Positions 5,877 through 13,401 of a DNA stretch of 13,475 nt are shown one piece after another. Within the stretch, counting starts at the first letter, position 1, and every line of letters begins with the position of its first letter. The position numbers and the translations under genes were made by a program. The DNA lies in contig JAQSWE010000131.1 in NCBI GenBank assembly GCA_029266795.1, positions 1-13,475 on the forward strand, read 5' to 3'. The notes beneath the pieces were generated by a model, which was not told where the DNA came from, ran no database searches, and worked only from the letters and a program-made list of their open reading frames with translations. This stretch comes from Alphaproteobacteria bacterium (GTDB taxonomy: Bacteria; Pseudomonadota; Alphaproteobacteria; Micavibrionales; UBA2020).

Positions 5877-6947
5877 TTACGTCTCCTTCCGCGGTTGCGG
5901 GATTTCGTGCAGCAGCCAGACCAGCAGCGTCAGCAGCGTCAGCGCCCCCGCCTGATGCGTCGCTGCCACATGGATATGCACATTTGTCATGACGGTTGCG
6001 ACGCCAAGCGCCACTTGTGCGCAGCCGACCACCGCCAGCGCGATCAGCAGCTTGCGGATGCGCGTCGGCGGATTGAATGGCAGGCCGCGCTTCACGAGCA
6101 CCAGAATCTTGATAAAGGCCAGTACCGCCAGCACACGGTGCGTGAATTGCACCGTGGCATGTTCGGCAAAGAACGACTTCCAGAACGGCTGGAACTGCAT
6201 CATTTCGACGGGCCATAATTTATCGCCCATGAAGGGGAAGGTGTCGTTATAGACAAGCCCGGCATCGAGCCCCGCCGTAAACGCGCCCCACGTCATGGTC
6301 AGCAGCACCGCGCCGATGCAGGCTTTCGTGAATTTGCGCAAGCCCGACAGTTTCGACGCATCGCGCGACGGGCGCAGGCCAATGACGAGCGCAAGGCGGA
6401 ACAGGCAGGCGTAAATAGTCACGGCAAGCATCAGATGCGCGGCCAAACGGTAATGGCTCACAGCCGGTTCATTCACCAATCCGCTTTCCACCATCCACCA
6501 GCCGATAAAACCCTGCAGCGCGCCCAACCCCAGAATGCCGAGGAACGCAGCGCGGCGCTCCGTTGGAATCCGGTGCCAGAAAAACACCAGCGGCACGGCG
6601 TAGAACACGCCGATCAACCGGCCCCACAACCGGTGAATCCATTCCCAAAAGAAAATCTTCTTGAAGGCTTCGAGATCCATGCCGCTGTTGATCTTCAGGT
6701 ATTGCGGGCTTTCCTTATAGGCCGCAAAGGCCTTGTCCCAGCCCTCGGCATCCATGGGCGGCAGCGCACCGGCAATCGGTTCCCATCGCACGATGGACAG
6801 GCCGGATTCGGTGAGGCGCGTGATCGCGCCGATGATCGCCATCAGGAACACGGCGCCCGCGCAGAAGAACAGCCATGCGGCGACGGGCTTCAGCGACGGT
6901 TCTTTCTTTTCTTTTTTCAGCGGTTTTTTATTCACCATGCGGGCCAT
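5877..6947 (-). CDS. ctaA: Heme A synthase, Cox15/CtaA family
   Basis: This membrane enzyme oxidises the C8 methyl group of heme O to a formyl group, giving heme A for aa3-type cytochrome oxidase. The 356-aa product has about eight membrane segments in two related halves. It carries the Cox15-type signatures TRLTESGLSI (43-52), EWIHR (102-106), GFIGWWMVESGL (146-157), SHYRLAAHL (164-172), AGLDAGLVYN, VQFTHR (266-271) and ATHQAG (329-334). The family's heme-ligating His residues correspond to H105, H171 (or H165), H270 and H331. The ATG at 6947 is one base after the stop of the TauE gene; an ATG at 6938 is an alternative. A basic N-terminus (KKPLKKEKKE) is predicted to be cytoplasmic. The cytochrome oxidase genes themselves are not in this window. 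Confidence 0.95.
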   Translation of the reverse strand: MARMVNKKPLKKEKKEPSLKPVAAWLFFCAGAVFLMAIIGAITRLTESGLSIVRWEPIAGALPPMDAEGWDKAFAAYKESPQYLKINSGMDLEAFKKIFFWEWIHRLWGRLIGVFYAVPLVFFWHRIPTERRAAFLGILGLGALQGFIGWWMVESGLVNEPAVSHYRLAAHLMLAVTIYACLFRLALVIGLRPSRDASKLSGLRKFTKACIGAVLLTMTWGAFTAGLDAGLVYNDTFPFMGDKLWPVEMMQFQPFWKSFFAEHATVQFTHRVLAVLAFIKILVLVKRGLPFNPPTRIRKLLIALAVVGCAQVALGVATVMTNVHIHVAATHQAGALTLLTLLVWLLHEIPQPRKET

Positions 6948-6948
6948 T

Positions 6949-7773
6949 TTACAAGCTCATGAACATGCGGATGGATACGATAACAAGGACAGCAGCAAAA
7001 ACGCGGCGCAGCATGAGGCGGGGCATCGCATGCGAAATTTTCACGCCGACAGGGGCGAGGAGCATGGCGGTCGGCACAATCGCCGCCGCCGCCGCGAAAT
7101 TGACATAGCCGACCGAATAGGGCGGCAACCCGTCGATATTGTGCAGCATGCCGCTCAGCATAAAACCAATCGTGCCGGGCAGCGAAATGACAATGCCGAG
7201 CGCCGCGCCCGTGCCGACGGCCTTTTGCATCGGCATGCCGCTATAACTCATCATCGGCACGGTCAGGATCGCGCCGCCGACACCGATCATCGACGATATC
7301 ATGCCGATCACGATGCAGAAGGCGCGCTGCACTTTCATCGTGAGCCATGCCACACCTTCGCCTGTGATCTTCTCGCGCCCGAAAGCCATGTATGCGGAAA
7401 TCAGCAGCGTGATGCCCGCGAAAACGCGCTTCAGCACATCGCCGTCGATGCTGGAGGCGAAGAGCGCGCCGATGGCGACGCCCAACAAAATAAAGGGACC
7501 CCATGATTTGACGAGCGAGAGATCAACCCCGCCGCGCTTGTAATGCGACACGGCCGAGGTACTGCCGGTGGCAAAAACAATCAGCAGCGAAGTAGCGACC
7601 GCAATATGCATGGCATGCTGCGCATCGAACCCGAGCGCGGTCATGGCGAAGAACAGCGCGGGCACGAACAGCACGCCACCGCCCACACCCAGCAGACCCG
7701 ACAAAAACCCGCCCGCGCCGCCGATCACCAGCAGCAGGACAAGGATATAAATCGGGGATGTTTCGGGGGTCAT
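6949..7773 (-). CDS. TauE/SafE family anion transporter (sulfite exporter-like), 274 aa
   Basis: This is a multi-pass membrane protein with the family's internal duplication. The first repeat starts GFLSGLLGVGGGVLFVPAL near residue 22 and the second has GMISSMIGVGGAILTVPMM in the C-terminal half. TauE/SafE (COG0730) members are mostly permeases for sulfite, sulfonates or other organic anions; the substrate here is unknown. I chose the ATG at 7773 (MTPETSPIY) because an upstream extension to 7836 would be hydrophilic, would run through the promoter candidate and has no support. This is the first gene of the operon with ctaA. The overlap-free 1-nt junction implies coupling, which could mean a role in thiol or sulfite handling during oxidase assembly, though that is inference. 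Confidence 0.87.
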   Translation of the reverse strand: MTPETSPIYILVLLLVIGGAGGFLSGLLGVGGGVLFVPALFFAMTALGFDAQHAMHIAVATSLLIVFATGSTSAVSHYKRGGVDLSLVKSWGPFILLGVAIGALFASSIDGDVLKRVFAGITLLISAYMAFGREKITGEGVAWLTMKVQRAFCIVIGMISSMIGVGGAILTVPMMSYSGMPMQKAVGTGAALGIVISLPGTIGFMLSGMLHNIDGLPPYSVGYVNFAAAAAIVPTAMLLAPVGVKISHAMPRLMLRRVFAAVLVIVSIRMFMSL

Positions 7774-7795
7774 GGCGGCCTGTTCTTTCCGCCCG

Positions 7796-7825
7796 ACTAT
7801 AGACCCGAAAGCCCCCGTTTGAAAA
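7796..7825 (-). promoter_or_regulatory. Candidate promoter of the tauE-ctaA operon
   Basis: On the minus strand, TTTTCA (7825-7820) is separated by 18 nt from TATAGT (7801-7796, 5 of 6). The start would be near 7789, about 16 nt before the ATG at 7773. It lies just downstream of the terminator of the preceding gene, where a new promoter is needed. Confidence 0.42.
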
Positions 7826-7839
7826 CCCCTTCGCACAGT

Positions 7840-7868
7840 AAAAAAGCCCCTGTGGGCAGGGGCTTTTT
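7840..7868 (-). terminator. Intrinsic terminator of the AAA+ protein gene
   Basis: A perfect 12-bp stem (arms 7841-7852 and 7857-7868, AAAAAGCCCCTG and its complement) encloses a 4-nt loop. On the minus strand the stem ends in a run of six T residues (7845-7840), 18 nt after the stop codon at 7886. The symmetric A/T flanks could let it work in both directions, but only the minus-strand use has an upstream gene. Confidence 0.9.
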
Positions 7869-7885
7869 CACGAATGAAACCTATC

Positions 7886-9487
7886 TTAGAAGCCGATTGA
7901 CGGTATTTTGGCCAGAAGCGGGCCTGCGAGGATTTTGCGCAGGTTCAGCGCATTGACATCGACGAGCGTCAAGATACGGCTGCCAACCTCCTCCCCGGGC
8001 ATATTGGCGATTTCATAGGCATTGGTGAAATCTTTCGACCCGATATCCTTGCGCGTGTTTTCAATCGCCTTCAGCACATATTCGCGCGCGTCGTTATCGA
8101 TGGTCAGTTTATAATCATTCTTCAGCTTGCGCTCGAGGATTTGCGATAGATCGTCGGCTGTCATATCTTCCAGTTTCGTATAGCCGCCGATGAGCGGTTT
8201 CAGCGCGGGGTTATTGCTCAGTATTTCGCCAATTGTTTCCGGTTTTCCCGACAGGAACAGCACCGGCGGTTTTTCGCGGCCTTCGAGCGATAGTTGCAGC
8301 GCGCCGATCAGGCGTTTGCCGAAATCGGCGATATCGGCGCGGCCATCGTGAATGGGTTCTGGAATTTCAAGGTTGATGATATCGGCTTGCGCAAAAATAG
8401 CTGCCAATGCCTTCGGTGGCAGGCCGATGCTGGCCGCACCCGAATTGCGCTGCGAGAATTCGACATATTTGTCGCCGGCGAGATCAAGCGCGACGAGCAG
8501 CTCCGCCTTCTTGCGCAGGAATTCGGATTTACCCAGACCTTCATTACCCATGATGACCTCGCCATAGACGCGGTCGGGCGATGCCGTGTCCTTGGTCACG
8601 GCATCGAAACTTTGACGAAACACAAGGCTGCGCGCTTCGTTTTTCAGCTCGGTAAGGCCGACGAAGCTGTCCTTGATCTCGGTCAGCACTTGCTGCGCCG
8701 TTTTCTTCTCGATCTGCGTGACATATTCGCCGGGGGAGCTGCGGCCGCGACCGCTGAACGCGCCGCTCATCTGGGTCAGCGCGTCGTCCACTTCCGGCGG
8801 CACCTGCCCTTGCGGGAACAAATCTTCGATGATGCTGCGCACGGGCGGGCGGCGGAACGGCTTGGTGAATTCCCGCACCTGCGGTCCGTGCTGCGCGACG
8901 ATCTGCTTTTCAAGATCCGATGTCGGGTTTTGCAGGCGCGCGACGACCGTATTGTGCAAACGCTCCAGCGCGGTCAGCACCGAATTGACATGGCCGATGA
9001 TGTCGACGTTTTCGCCAGCGCCCTGCAATGACGCCTGAATGACTTTTTTCGGGTCGGGCTGGTAAGGCTTGCCGCCCTGCGTGAGCGATTCATCAATCGC
9101 ATGGACGACCACGGTGGAGAGATCGACAAGGTTATCGGCGAGCAGCAGCCGGTCCGCCAGCACGTTGAAATTGCGCGTGGTATATTTTTCCGGCTCGGCC
9201 ACTTTCGCGCCATGGTCGAACAGCATATTGACGATGGCGGTGGTGCGCGCTTCGAAATCGTCTTCGCTGATGGAGCGGCGGATGTCTTCAGGCATGTCAC
9301 TGTGGTCGAAACCGATCAGCATATGTAAGGGATGGCGCCCCTTGACGGGCGTATCGACCTCGACCTTTGCATCCAGGGCGCGCTTCACGCGTTCCGGGTC
9401 GCGGTAGAAAATGCCTTTTTTAAATTCGTTGATCATTCCGGGATCAAAGCCAGTTTCGGATACGACCGGAGCGACAGAATCAGCCAT
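7886..9487 (-). CDS. Ankyrin-like plus divergent CbxX-type AAA+ ATPase protein, 533 aa
   Basis: The N-terminal region (about 20-135) has ankyrin-like stretches (GRHPLHMLIGFD at 50-61, NMLFDHGAKV at 87-96). A long linker (about 136-265) follows. The C-terminal part (about 266-510) lines up with the CbxX/CfqX/SpoVK AAA+ family: FVGLTELKNEAR (275-286), Walker A GNEGLGKS (314-321), a sensor-like segment VLFLSGKPETI (409-419), SNNPALKPLIGGY (424-436) and DDLSQILERKLKNDYKLT (445-462). The Walker B region is degraded: IINLEIPEP (370-378) stands where the family has hhhhDEA, and NAY (489-491) stands where the family usually has a GNAR-type sensor Arg. It may bind nucleotide with poor hydrolysis. GGAG lies 7 nt before the ATG. 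No rubisco genes are nearby, and the function is unknown. Confidence 0.75.
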   Translation of the reverse strand: MADSVAPVVSETGFDPGMINEFKKGIFYRDPERVKRALDAKVEVDTPVKGRHPLHMLIGFDHSDMPEDIRRSISEDDFEARTTAIVNMLFDHGAKVAEPEKYTTRNFNVLADRLLLADNLVDLSTVVVHAIDESLTQGGKPYQPDPKKVIQASLQGAGENVDIIGHVNSVLTALERLHNTVVARLQNPTSDLEKQIVAQHGPQVREFTKPFRRPPVRSIIEDLFPQGQVPPEVDDALTQMSGAFSGRGRSSPGEYVTQIEKKTAQQVLTEIKDSFVGLTELKNEARSLVFRQSFDAVTKDTASPDRVYGEVIMGNEGLGKSEFLRKKAELLVALDLAGDKYVEFSQRNSGAASIGLPPKALAAIFAQADIINLEIPEPIHDGRADIADFGKRLIGALQLSLEGREKPPVLFLSGKPETIGEILSNNPALKPLIGGYTKLEDMTADDLSQILERKLKNDYKLTIDNDAREYVLKAIENTRKDIGSKDFTNAYEIANMPGEEVGSRILTLVDVNALNLRKILAGPLLAKIPSIGF

Positions 9488-9555
9488 GAAAAACTCCTGA
9501 TAAGGGCGAAGCGTGCCCCTATTCTACGAAGAACAGGTTATTTTTTCATAAATGA

Positions 9556-9584
9556 TAGATATAAACGCCGTAAAGATACGTCAA
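9556..9584 (-). promoter_or_regulatory. Candidate promoter of the AAA+ protein gene
   Basis: On the minus strand, TTGACG (9584-9579, 5 of 6) is followed after 17 nt by TATCTA (9561-9556); TATATC two bases earlier is an alternative -10. It lies just after the nadC stop codon. No intrinsic terminator separates nadC from it, so read-through from the nad operon is possible. Confidence 0.45.
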
Positions 9585-9596
9585 ATCAAGGCGTTA

Positions 9597-10460
9597 TCAC
9601 GCAGCCGTTTTGTAATCGAGACCGACATCGAAATTCGGCGCGCTGTGCGTAATCGCGCCGGAAGATATAAGGTCAACGCCGGTTGCCGCGATTTTGGGGA
9701 TGCGGTCGAGCGTGACGCCGCCGGATGCCTCGATCACCGCGCGGCCCGCGACCAGCTTCACGGCTGCGACCATGTCATCAAGGCTCATATTATCGAGCAT
9801 CACGATATCGACGCCTTCATCGAGCACGTCCTGCAACTGGGCCAGCGTATCGACTTCGCATTCGATTTTCACGGTATGGCCGATATTCTGCTTCGCGTTG
9901 CGGATCGCAATCTTCACGCCGCCTGCCATGGCAATGTGATTGTCTTTAATCAGCACGGCATCATCGAGACCGTAGCGATGCGGAATGCCGCCGCCGACCT
10001 GCACGGCGTATTTTTCAATCGCGCGCAGGCCCGGGGTGGTTTTACGGGTCGCAGCAATGCGCGCCTTGTGGTTGCCGACGGCGCGCACCATTTTCAGGGT
10101 GAGCGTAGCAATACCGGACATACGGCCCACGAAATTCAATGCGACGCGTTCGGCGGTGAGGATAGAACGCGCCTTGCCCTCCACCTCCATCACCTCGTCG
10201 CCCTTTTTCACATCCGCGCCTTCGGATTTCAGGCGTTTCACGGTGAGCGTCGGATCGACAAGCTTGAAGGCAAGTTCGGCAAGGTCAAGGCCCGCAATGC
10301 GGCCTTCTTCGCGGCTGGCGATAACGACGCGGCTGCGCGTTTCGGCGGGCACGGTCGAATTGCTGGTGATATCGCCGGAGCGGCCCAAATCTTCGGCCAG
10401 CGCCATTTTCACCAAAGGCTCGAGGATCACCATCGGCAGGGATGCGGGCAGCGTCGTCAT
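9597..10460 (-). CDS. nadC: Nicotinate-nucleotide pyrophosphorylase (carboxylating), quinolinate phosphoribosyltransferase
   Basis: The enzyme converts quinolinate and PRPP to nicotinate mononucleotide, CO2 and pyrophosphate, the third dedicated step of de novo NAD synthesis. The 287-aa product has normal family length and intact signatures: DLGRSGDITS (24-33), LNFVGRMSGIAT (108-119), TRKTTPGLR (138-146), GGGIPHRYGLDDAVLIKDNH (156-175), IECEVD (199-204), MLDNM (221-225) and EASGGV (244-249). The ATG at 10460 has GGAG about 7 nt upstream, lying across the nadB stop region. It is the last gene of the nadABC operon. Confidence 0.97.
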   Translation of the reverse strand: MTTLPASLPMVILEPLVKMALAEDLGRSGDITSNSTVPAETRSRVVIASREEGRIAGLDLAELAFKLVDPTLTVKRLKSEGADVKKGDEVMEVEGKARSILTAERVALNFVGRMSGIATLTLKMVRAVGNHKARIAATRKTTPGLRAIEKYAVQVGGGIPHRYGLDDAVLIKDNHIAMAGGVKIAIRNAKQNIGHTVKIECEVDTLAQLQDVLDEGVDIVMLDNMSLDDMVAAVKLVAGRAVIEASGGVTLDRIPKIAATGVDLISSGAITHSAPNFDVGLDYKTAA

Positions 10461-10471
10461 GGCAAGTCTCC

Positions 10472-12070
10472 TTAGGCGGCGGTTTCGCGCGTGGCTTTGC
10501 GGGAGAGTAGCGCGGCGGCGGTGATGCCTTCAACCTCTTTCAGCGTCGTGAAGGTGCGTTTCTGGAACGCTTTCACCGGCATCGGGTAATCCGCGCGGCA
10601 ATGGCCGCCGCGGCTTTCGGTGCGGTTAAGCGCGCAAGCGGCGATCATGCGGGCGACCAGTGCCATATCGGCGGTTTTCGTGTCACGTCCTTCGGCATTC
10701 GCGCCGATGACGGAGATTTCGCGGATCGCGTCTTTCATGCCATGTTCGTTGCGGATGACGCCCACGAGGTCCGTCATGATCTCGCGCAGCTGCTGGCGTT
10801 CGTTTTCCATGTCGGCGGCGGGCAGTTTCGGAAGATCGGACAGGGTGATGCGAGGCGCAGGCTGTCCTTTCGCGACAAACGCCGCGATGTCTTCTGCCGC
10901 ACGCGCGCCCATCACGATGGCTTCCATCAGCGAGTTCGATGCAAGGCGGTTTGCGCCATGCAGGCCGGTGGCAGCGGCTTCACCCGCCACCCACAAGCCA
11001 TGCAGCGAGGCGCGACCGTTCAGGTCGGTTGCGACGCCACCCATGTGGTAATGCACAGCAGGCATGACGGGGATCAGGTCGCGTTTCGGGTTCAGGCCGG
11101 CGCGGCCCGCCGCCTGCAGCAGCGCGGGGAAATGTGCGGTATCGATATGGCGGCAGTCGAGATAGGTTTTCTGACCTTTCTGGATCTGTGCGAAGATGCC
11201 GCGCGACACGACGTCGCGGGGGGCAAGTTCCGCCGCCTCATGGTAATCGAGCATGAAACGCTCGCCGCGCGAGTTGACGAGGTATGCGCCTTCGCCGCGC
11301 AGCGCTTCGGTCGCGAGCGGCGCCGGGTCTTCGCCGATATCCAGCACGGTCGGGTGGAATTGCACGAATTCGAGGTCGGACAATACCGCGCCTGCGCGCG
11401 CCGCCATGGCAACACCACGGCCAATCGCATGCAGGGGGTTCGATGTTGCGGCGAACAGACCGCCCAGACCGCCCGTTGCCAGCAGCACAGCAGGAGCAGC
11501 ATAAACAACAGGCTTGCCATCGCTCAGGCGGCGGCAGAGGACGCCCTGCACCGCGCCCATCGTCGCGCCGTCACGGCGGACGAGACGTTCGGCGGAGACG
11601 CCTTCGACATACACGATCGAGGGGGTGTTGCGCACGGCTTCGACCAGTGCGCGCATCATTTCCGCGCCGAAACCGTCGCCGGCTGCCGCTTTCAAGACGC
11701 GGCGGCGGGCATGGCAGGCTTCGCGGGAGAGTTTATACGCGCCGTTTTCGTCGCGCTCGAATTTCACGCCGTATTTTGCGAGGATTTCGATATATTTCGG
11801 GGCTGCTTCGACCAGCGTGCGGGCGACATCGACATCGGTGATACCCGCGCCGGCCTTCAGCGTATCGGCGACATGGCTTTCGGTTGTGTCTTCGGGTGCC
11901 ACGGCTGCCGCGATACCGCCCTGCGACCAGGCAGAAGCGCAAACGCCGCCGAGGGGTTTTTCGCTCAACACCAATACGCGGCGGGGTGCAAGCGTGAGAG
12001 CGGCGAACAGGCCGGCAGCGCCGGATCCGACGATGACGACATCTGCTTTGTCTTTGATTTCTGCGGTCAT
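10472..12070 (-). CDS. nadB: L-aspartate oxidase
   Basis: This FAD enzyme oxidises L-aspartate to iminoaspartate, the substrate of quinolinate synthase. The 532-aa product shows the dinucleotide-binding GSGAAG (15-20), the flavin-contact segment SAWSQGGIAA (46-55), QFHPT (237-241), ALRGEGAYLVN (256-266), RDVVSR (285-290), HYHMGG (340-345) and HGANRLASNSLMEA (371-384). A helical C-terminal domain (about 415-532) is typical of the succinate dehydrogenase/aspartate oxidase flavoprotein family. Downstream of nadA and upstream of nadC, this assignment is preferred over fumarate reductase or SdhA. AAAGGAC lies 8 nt before the ATG at 12070. The gap to nadA is 28 nt and contains no terminator. Confidence 0.96.
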   Translation of the reverse strand: MTAEIKDKADVVIVGSGAAGLFAALTLAPRRVLVLSEKPLGGVCASAWSQGGIAAAVAPEDTTESHVADTLKAGAGITDVDVARTLVEAAPKYIEILAKYGVKFERDENGAYKLSREACHARRRVLKAAAGDGFGAEMMRALVEAVRNTPSIVYVEGVSAERLVRRDGATMGAVQGVLCRRLSDGKPVVYAAPAVLLATGGLGGLFAATSNPLHAIGRGVAMAARAGAVLSDLEFVQFHPTVLDIGEDPAPLATEALRGEGAYLVNSRGERFMLDYHEAAELAPRDVVSRGIFAQIQKGQKTYLDCRHIDTAHFPALLQAAGRAGLNPKRDLIPVMPAVHYHMGGVATDLNGRASLHGLWVAGEAAATGLHGANRLASNSLMEAIVMGARAAEDIAAFVAKGQPAPRITLSDLPKLPAADMENERQQLREIMTDLVGVIRNEHGMKDAIREISVIGANAEGRDTKTADMALVARMIAACALNRTESRGGHCRADYPMPVKAFQKRTFTTLKEVEGITAAALLSRKATRETAA

Positions 12071-12098
12071 GGCGATAGTCCTTTATTTCTTCTTATTA

Positions 12099-13118
12099 TT
12101 ACTTCGACGCTTCCAGCATACGGTCGACAGCGCGTTTCGCGCGCAGGCCCATCGCGGGGTCGACATGCACTTCGGTCGTGCGGGTCTGCAGCGATTGCAG
12201 GATTTTCGGCAGCGTGATGCGCTTCATATGCGGGCACAGGTTGCAGGGGCGCAGGAATTCCACGTTCGGGTTATTTGCCGAGATGTTGTCGGACATCGAG
12301 CATTCGGTGATCAGCACGACTTTCTTGGGCTGTTTTTCGGTCACGTAATCCGCCAGCGCCTTGGTCGAGCCGCTGAAATCCGCTTCCGCGCAAACTTCGG
12401 GCGGGCATTCCGGATGCGCCAGCACCATTGCGCCGGGATAGGCTTTGCGGAACTTGATGATGTCGTTCGCGGTGAAGCGTTCATGCACTTCGCACGCGCC
12501 CTGCCAGGTGAGGATTTTCTTTTTCGTTTGCTTCGCGATGTTGCGGGCCAGGAACTGGTCGGGGATCATCAGCACCGTGTCGCTTTCCAGCGATTCAACG
12601 ATTTTCAGCGCGTTGGACGAGGTGCAGCAGATATCCGATTCTGCCTTCACATCGGCGGAGGTGTTGACATAGGTCACAATCGGCACGCCGGGGAATTTCT
12701 GGCGCAGCAGGCGCACATCGGCGGCGGTGATGCTGGATGCGAGCGAGCAGCCGGCCTTCATGTCGGGGATCAGAACCGTTTTTTCCGGCGACAAAATCTT
12801 GGAGGTTTCGGCCATGAAATGGACGCCAGCCTGAATGATCAGCTGGCTTTCGGTTTTCGCGGCCTGCTGCGCGAGTTGCAGCGAGTCGCCGGCGAAGTCG
12901 GACACGCAATGGAAGATTTCGGGGGTCATGTAGTTATGCGCCAGCACGACCGCGCCCATTTCTTTTTTCAGGCGGTTGATTTCGAGGATGTAAGGCGCAT
13001 AGGTCGCCCAGTCCAGCTCGTTGACGACGCGCTTGACCTTTTCGTACAGCGGCGCGGTTTCGCGCGCGACGGCGGGGGTGAAGGCAAGGGCGGGGATCTG
13101 GTTGACGTTGTCGAACAT
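12099..13118 (-). CDS. nadA: Quinolinate synthase
   Basis: The enzyme condenses iminoaspartate with dihydroxyacetone phosphate to quinolinate using an oxygen-sensitive [4Fe-4S] cluster. The 339-aa product has the three family cluster ligands in their usual contexts: C124 (MKAGCSLA), C209 (QGACEVH) and C295 (CNLCPHMK). It also has the family motifs AHNYMTPEI (60-68), GDSL (77-80), GVHFMAETSKIL (98-109), TYVNTSADVKAESDICCTSS, AHPECPPEV and a C-terminal Met/Arg-rich helix. The ATG at 13118 has GGAG 8 nt upstream. It is the first gene of the operon, and its promoter region carries three operator-like palindromes. Confidence 0.97.
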   Translation of the reverse strand: MFDNVNQIPALAFTPAVARETAPLYEKVKRVVNELDWATYAPYILEINRLKKEMGAVVLAHNYMTPEIFHCVSDFAGDSLQLAQQAAKTESQLIIQAGVHFMAETSKILSPEKTVLIPDMKAGCSLASSITAADVRLLRQKFPGVPIVTYVNTSADVKAESDICCTSSNALKIVESLESDTVLMIPDQFLARNIAKQTKKKILTWQGACEVHERFTANDIIKFRKAYPGAMVLAHPECPPEVCAEADFSGSTKALADYVTEKQPKKVVLITECSMSDNISANNPNVEFLRPCNLCPHMKRITLPKILQSLQTRTTEVHVDPAMGLRAKRAVDRMLEASK

Positions 13119-13138
13119 ATGGTTGGCTCCTGAATTTT

Positions 13139-13160
13139 CGGTCCCTTTAAGGCCGGACCG
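13139..13160 (-). promoter_or_regulatory. Inverted repeat in the nadA leader
   Basis: CGGTCC and GGACCG (13139-13144 and 13155-13160) form a perfect 6-bp inverted repeat with a 10-nt loop, between the predicted nadA transcription start and the Shine-Dalgarno. It could be a leader hairpin. It is short and has no terminator T-run placed to attenuate transcription, so no mechanism is claimed. Confidence 0.35.
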
Positions 13161-13163
13161 TTT

Positions 13164-13182
13164 TCTGCTCTCTCTGAGTATA
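13164..13182. promoter_or_regulatory. nad operator-like palindrome 1 (over the transcription start)
   Basis: TCTGCTCTCTCTGAGTATA has half-sites TCTGCTC and GAGTATA with 5 nt between them. It overlaps the predicted nadA transcription start (near 13177). Confidence 0.6.
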
Positions 13183-13183
13183 A

Positions 13184-13212
13184 GATATATAATCCATTAG
13201 AGCATAAGTCAA
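13184..13212 (-). promoter_or_regulatory. Sigma70-type promoter of nadABC
   Basis: On the minus strand, -35 TTGACT (13212-13207, 5 of 6), a 17-nt spacer and -10 TATATC (13189-13184, 4 of 6) predict a start near 13177 and a leader of about 59 nt to the nadA ATG. Confidence 0.72.
13188..13206. promoter_or_regulatory. nad operator-like palindrome 2 (inside the promoter spacer)
   Basis: TATAATCCATTAGAGCATA is an imperfect 19-bp palindrome with a consensus GAGCATA half. It fills the space between the -35 and -10 boxes of the nadA promoter, so a bound protein would block RNA polymerase. Confidence 0.62.
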
Positions 13213-13218
13213 TGAAGA

Positions 13219-13237
13219 TATGATTAACTTGAGCATA
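13219..13237. promoter_or_regulatory. nad operator-like palindrome 3 (upstream of -35)
   Basis: TATGATTAACTTGAGCATA is an imperfect 19-bp palindrome of the same design, lying 6 nt beyond the -35 box. Palindrome centres are at about 13173, 13197 and 13228, that is 24 and 31 nt apart. NadQ-type regulation of nadABC has been predicted in Alphaproteobacteria, but I cannot confirm that its motif matches. Confidence 0.58.
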
Positions 13238-13401
13238 ATTTATTCATAAGTAATTTCAGTGGGTTATAAGGGGATTTCGGGGTGTTTGAGGCCCAGTTTC
13301 GACATTTTGATACGCAGTATATAAGAATCACCCGTCACTTTACCTTTTCATAAGCAATCGCATGATAAGATTGGCCATCGATTCCGGTGAAAGGGCATTT
13401 C

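Noticed and set aside
7774..7836. N-terminal extension of the TauE-like protein to 7836
   Set aside because: The added 21 residues are hydrophilic and not typical of the family, and the extension would cover the candidate promoter and nearly reach the preceding terminator.
10601..13133. Two plus-strand open frames of about 540 codons opposite nadB and nadA
   Set aside because: The minus strand encodes complete nadB and nadA with all catalytic motifs. The plus-strand translations are low-quality Arg/Ala/His-rich text without domains.
13292..13325. Possible promoter for the divergent gene at 13402 (TATAAG at 13320-13325)
   Set aside because: The -10-like box is good but no acceptable -35 lies at 16-18 nt and the distance to the gene is long, so I do not list it as a feature.
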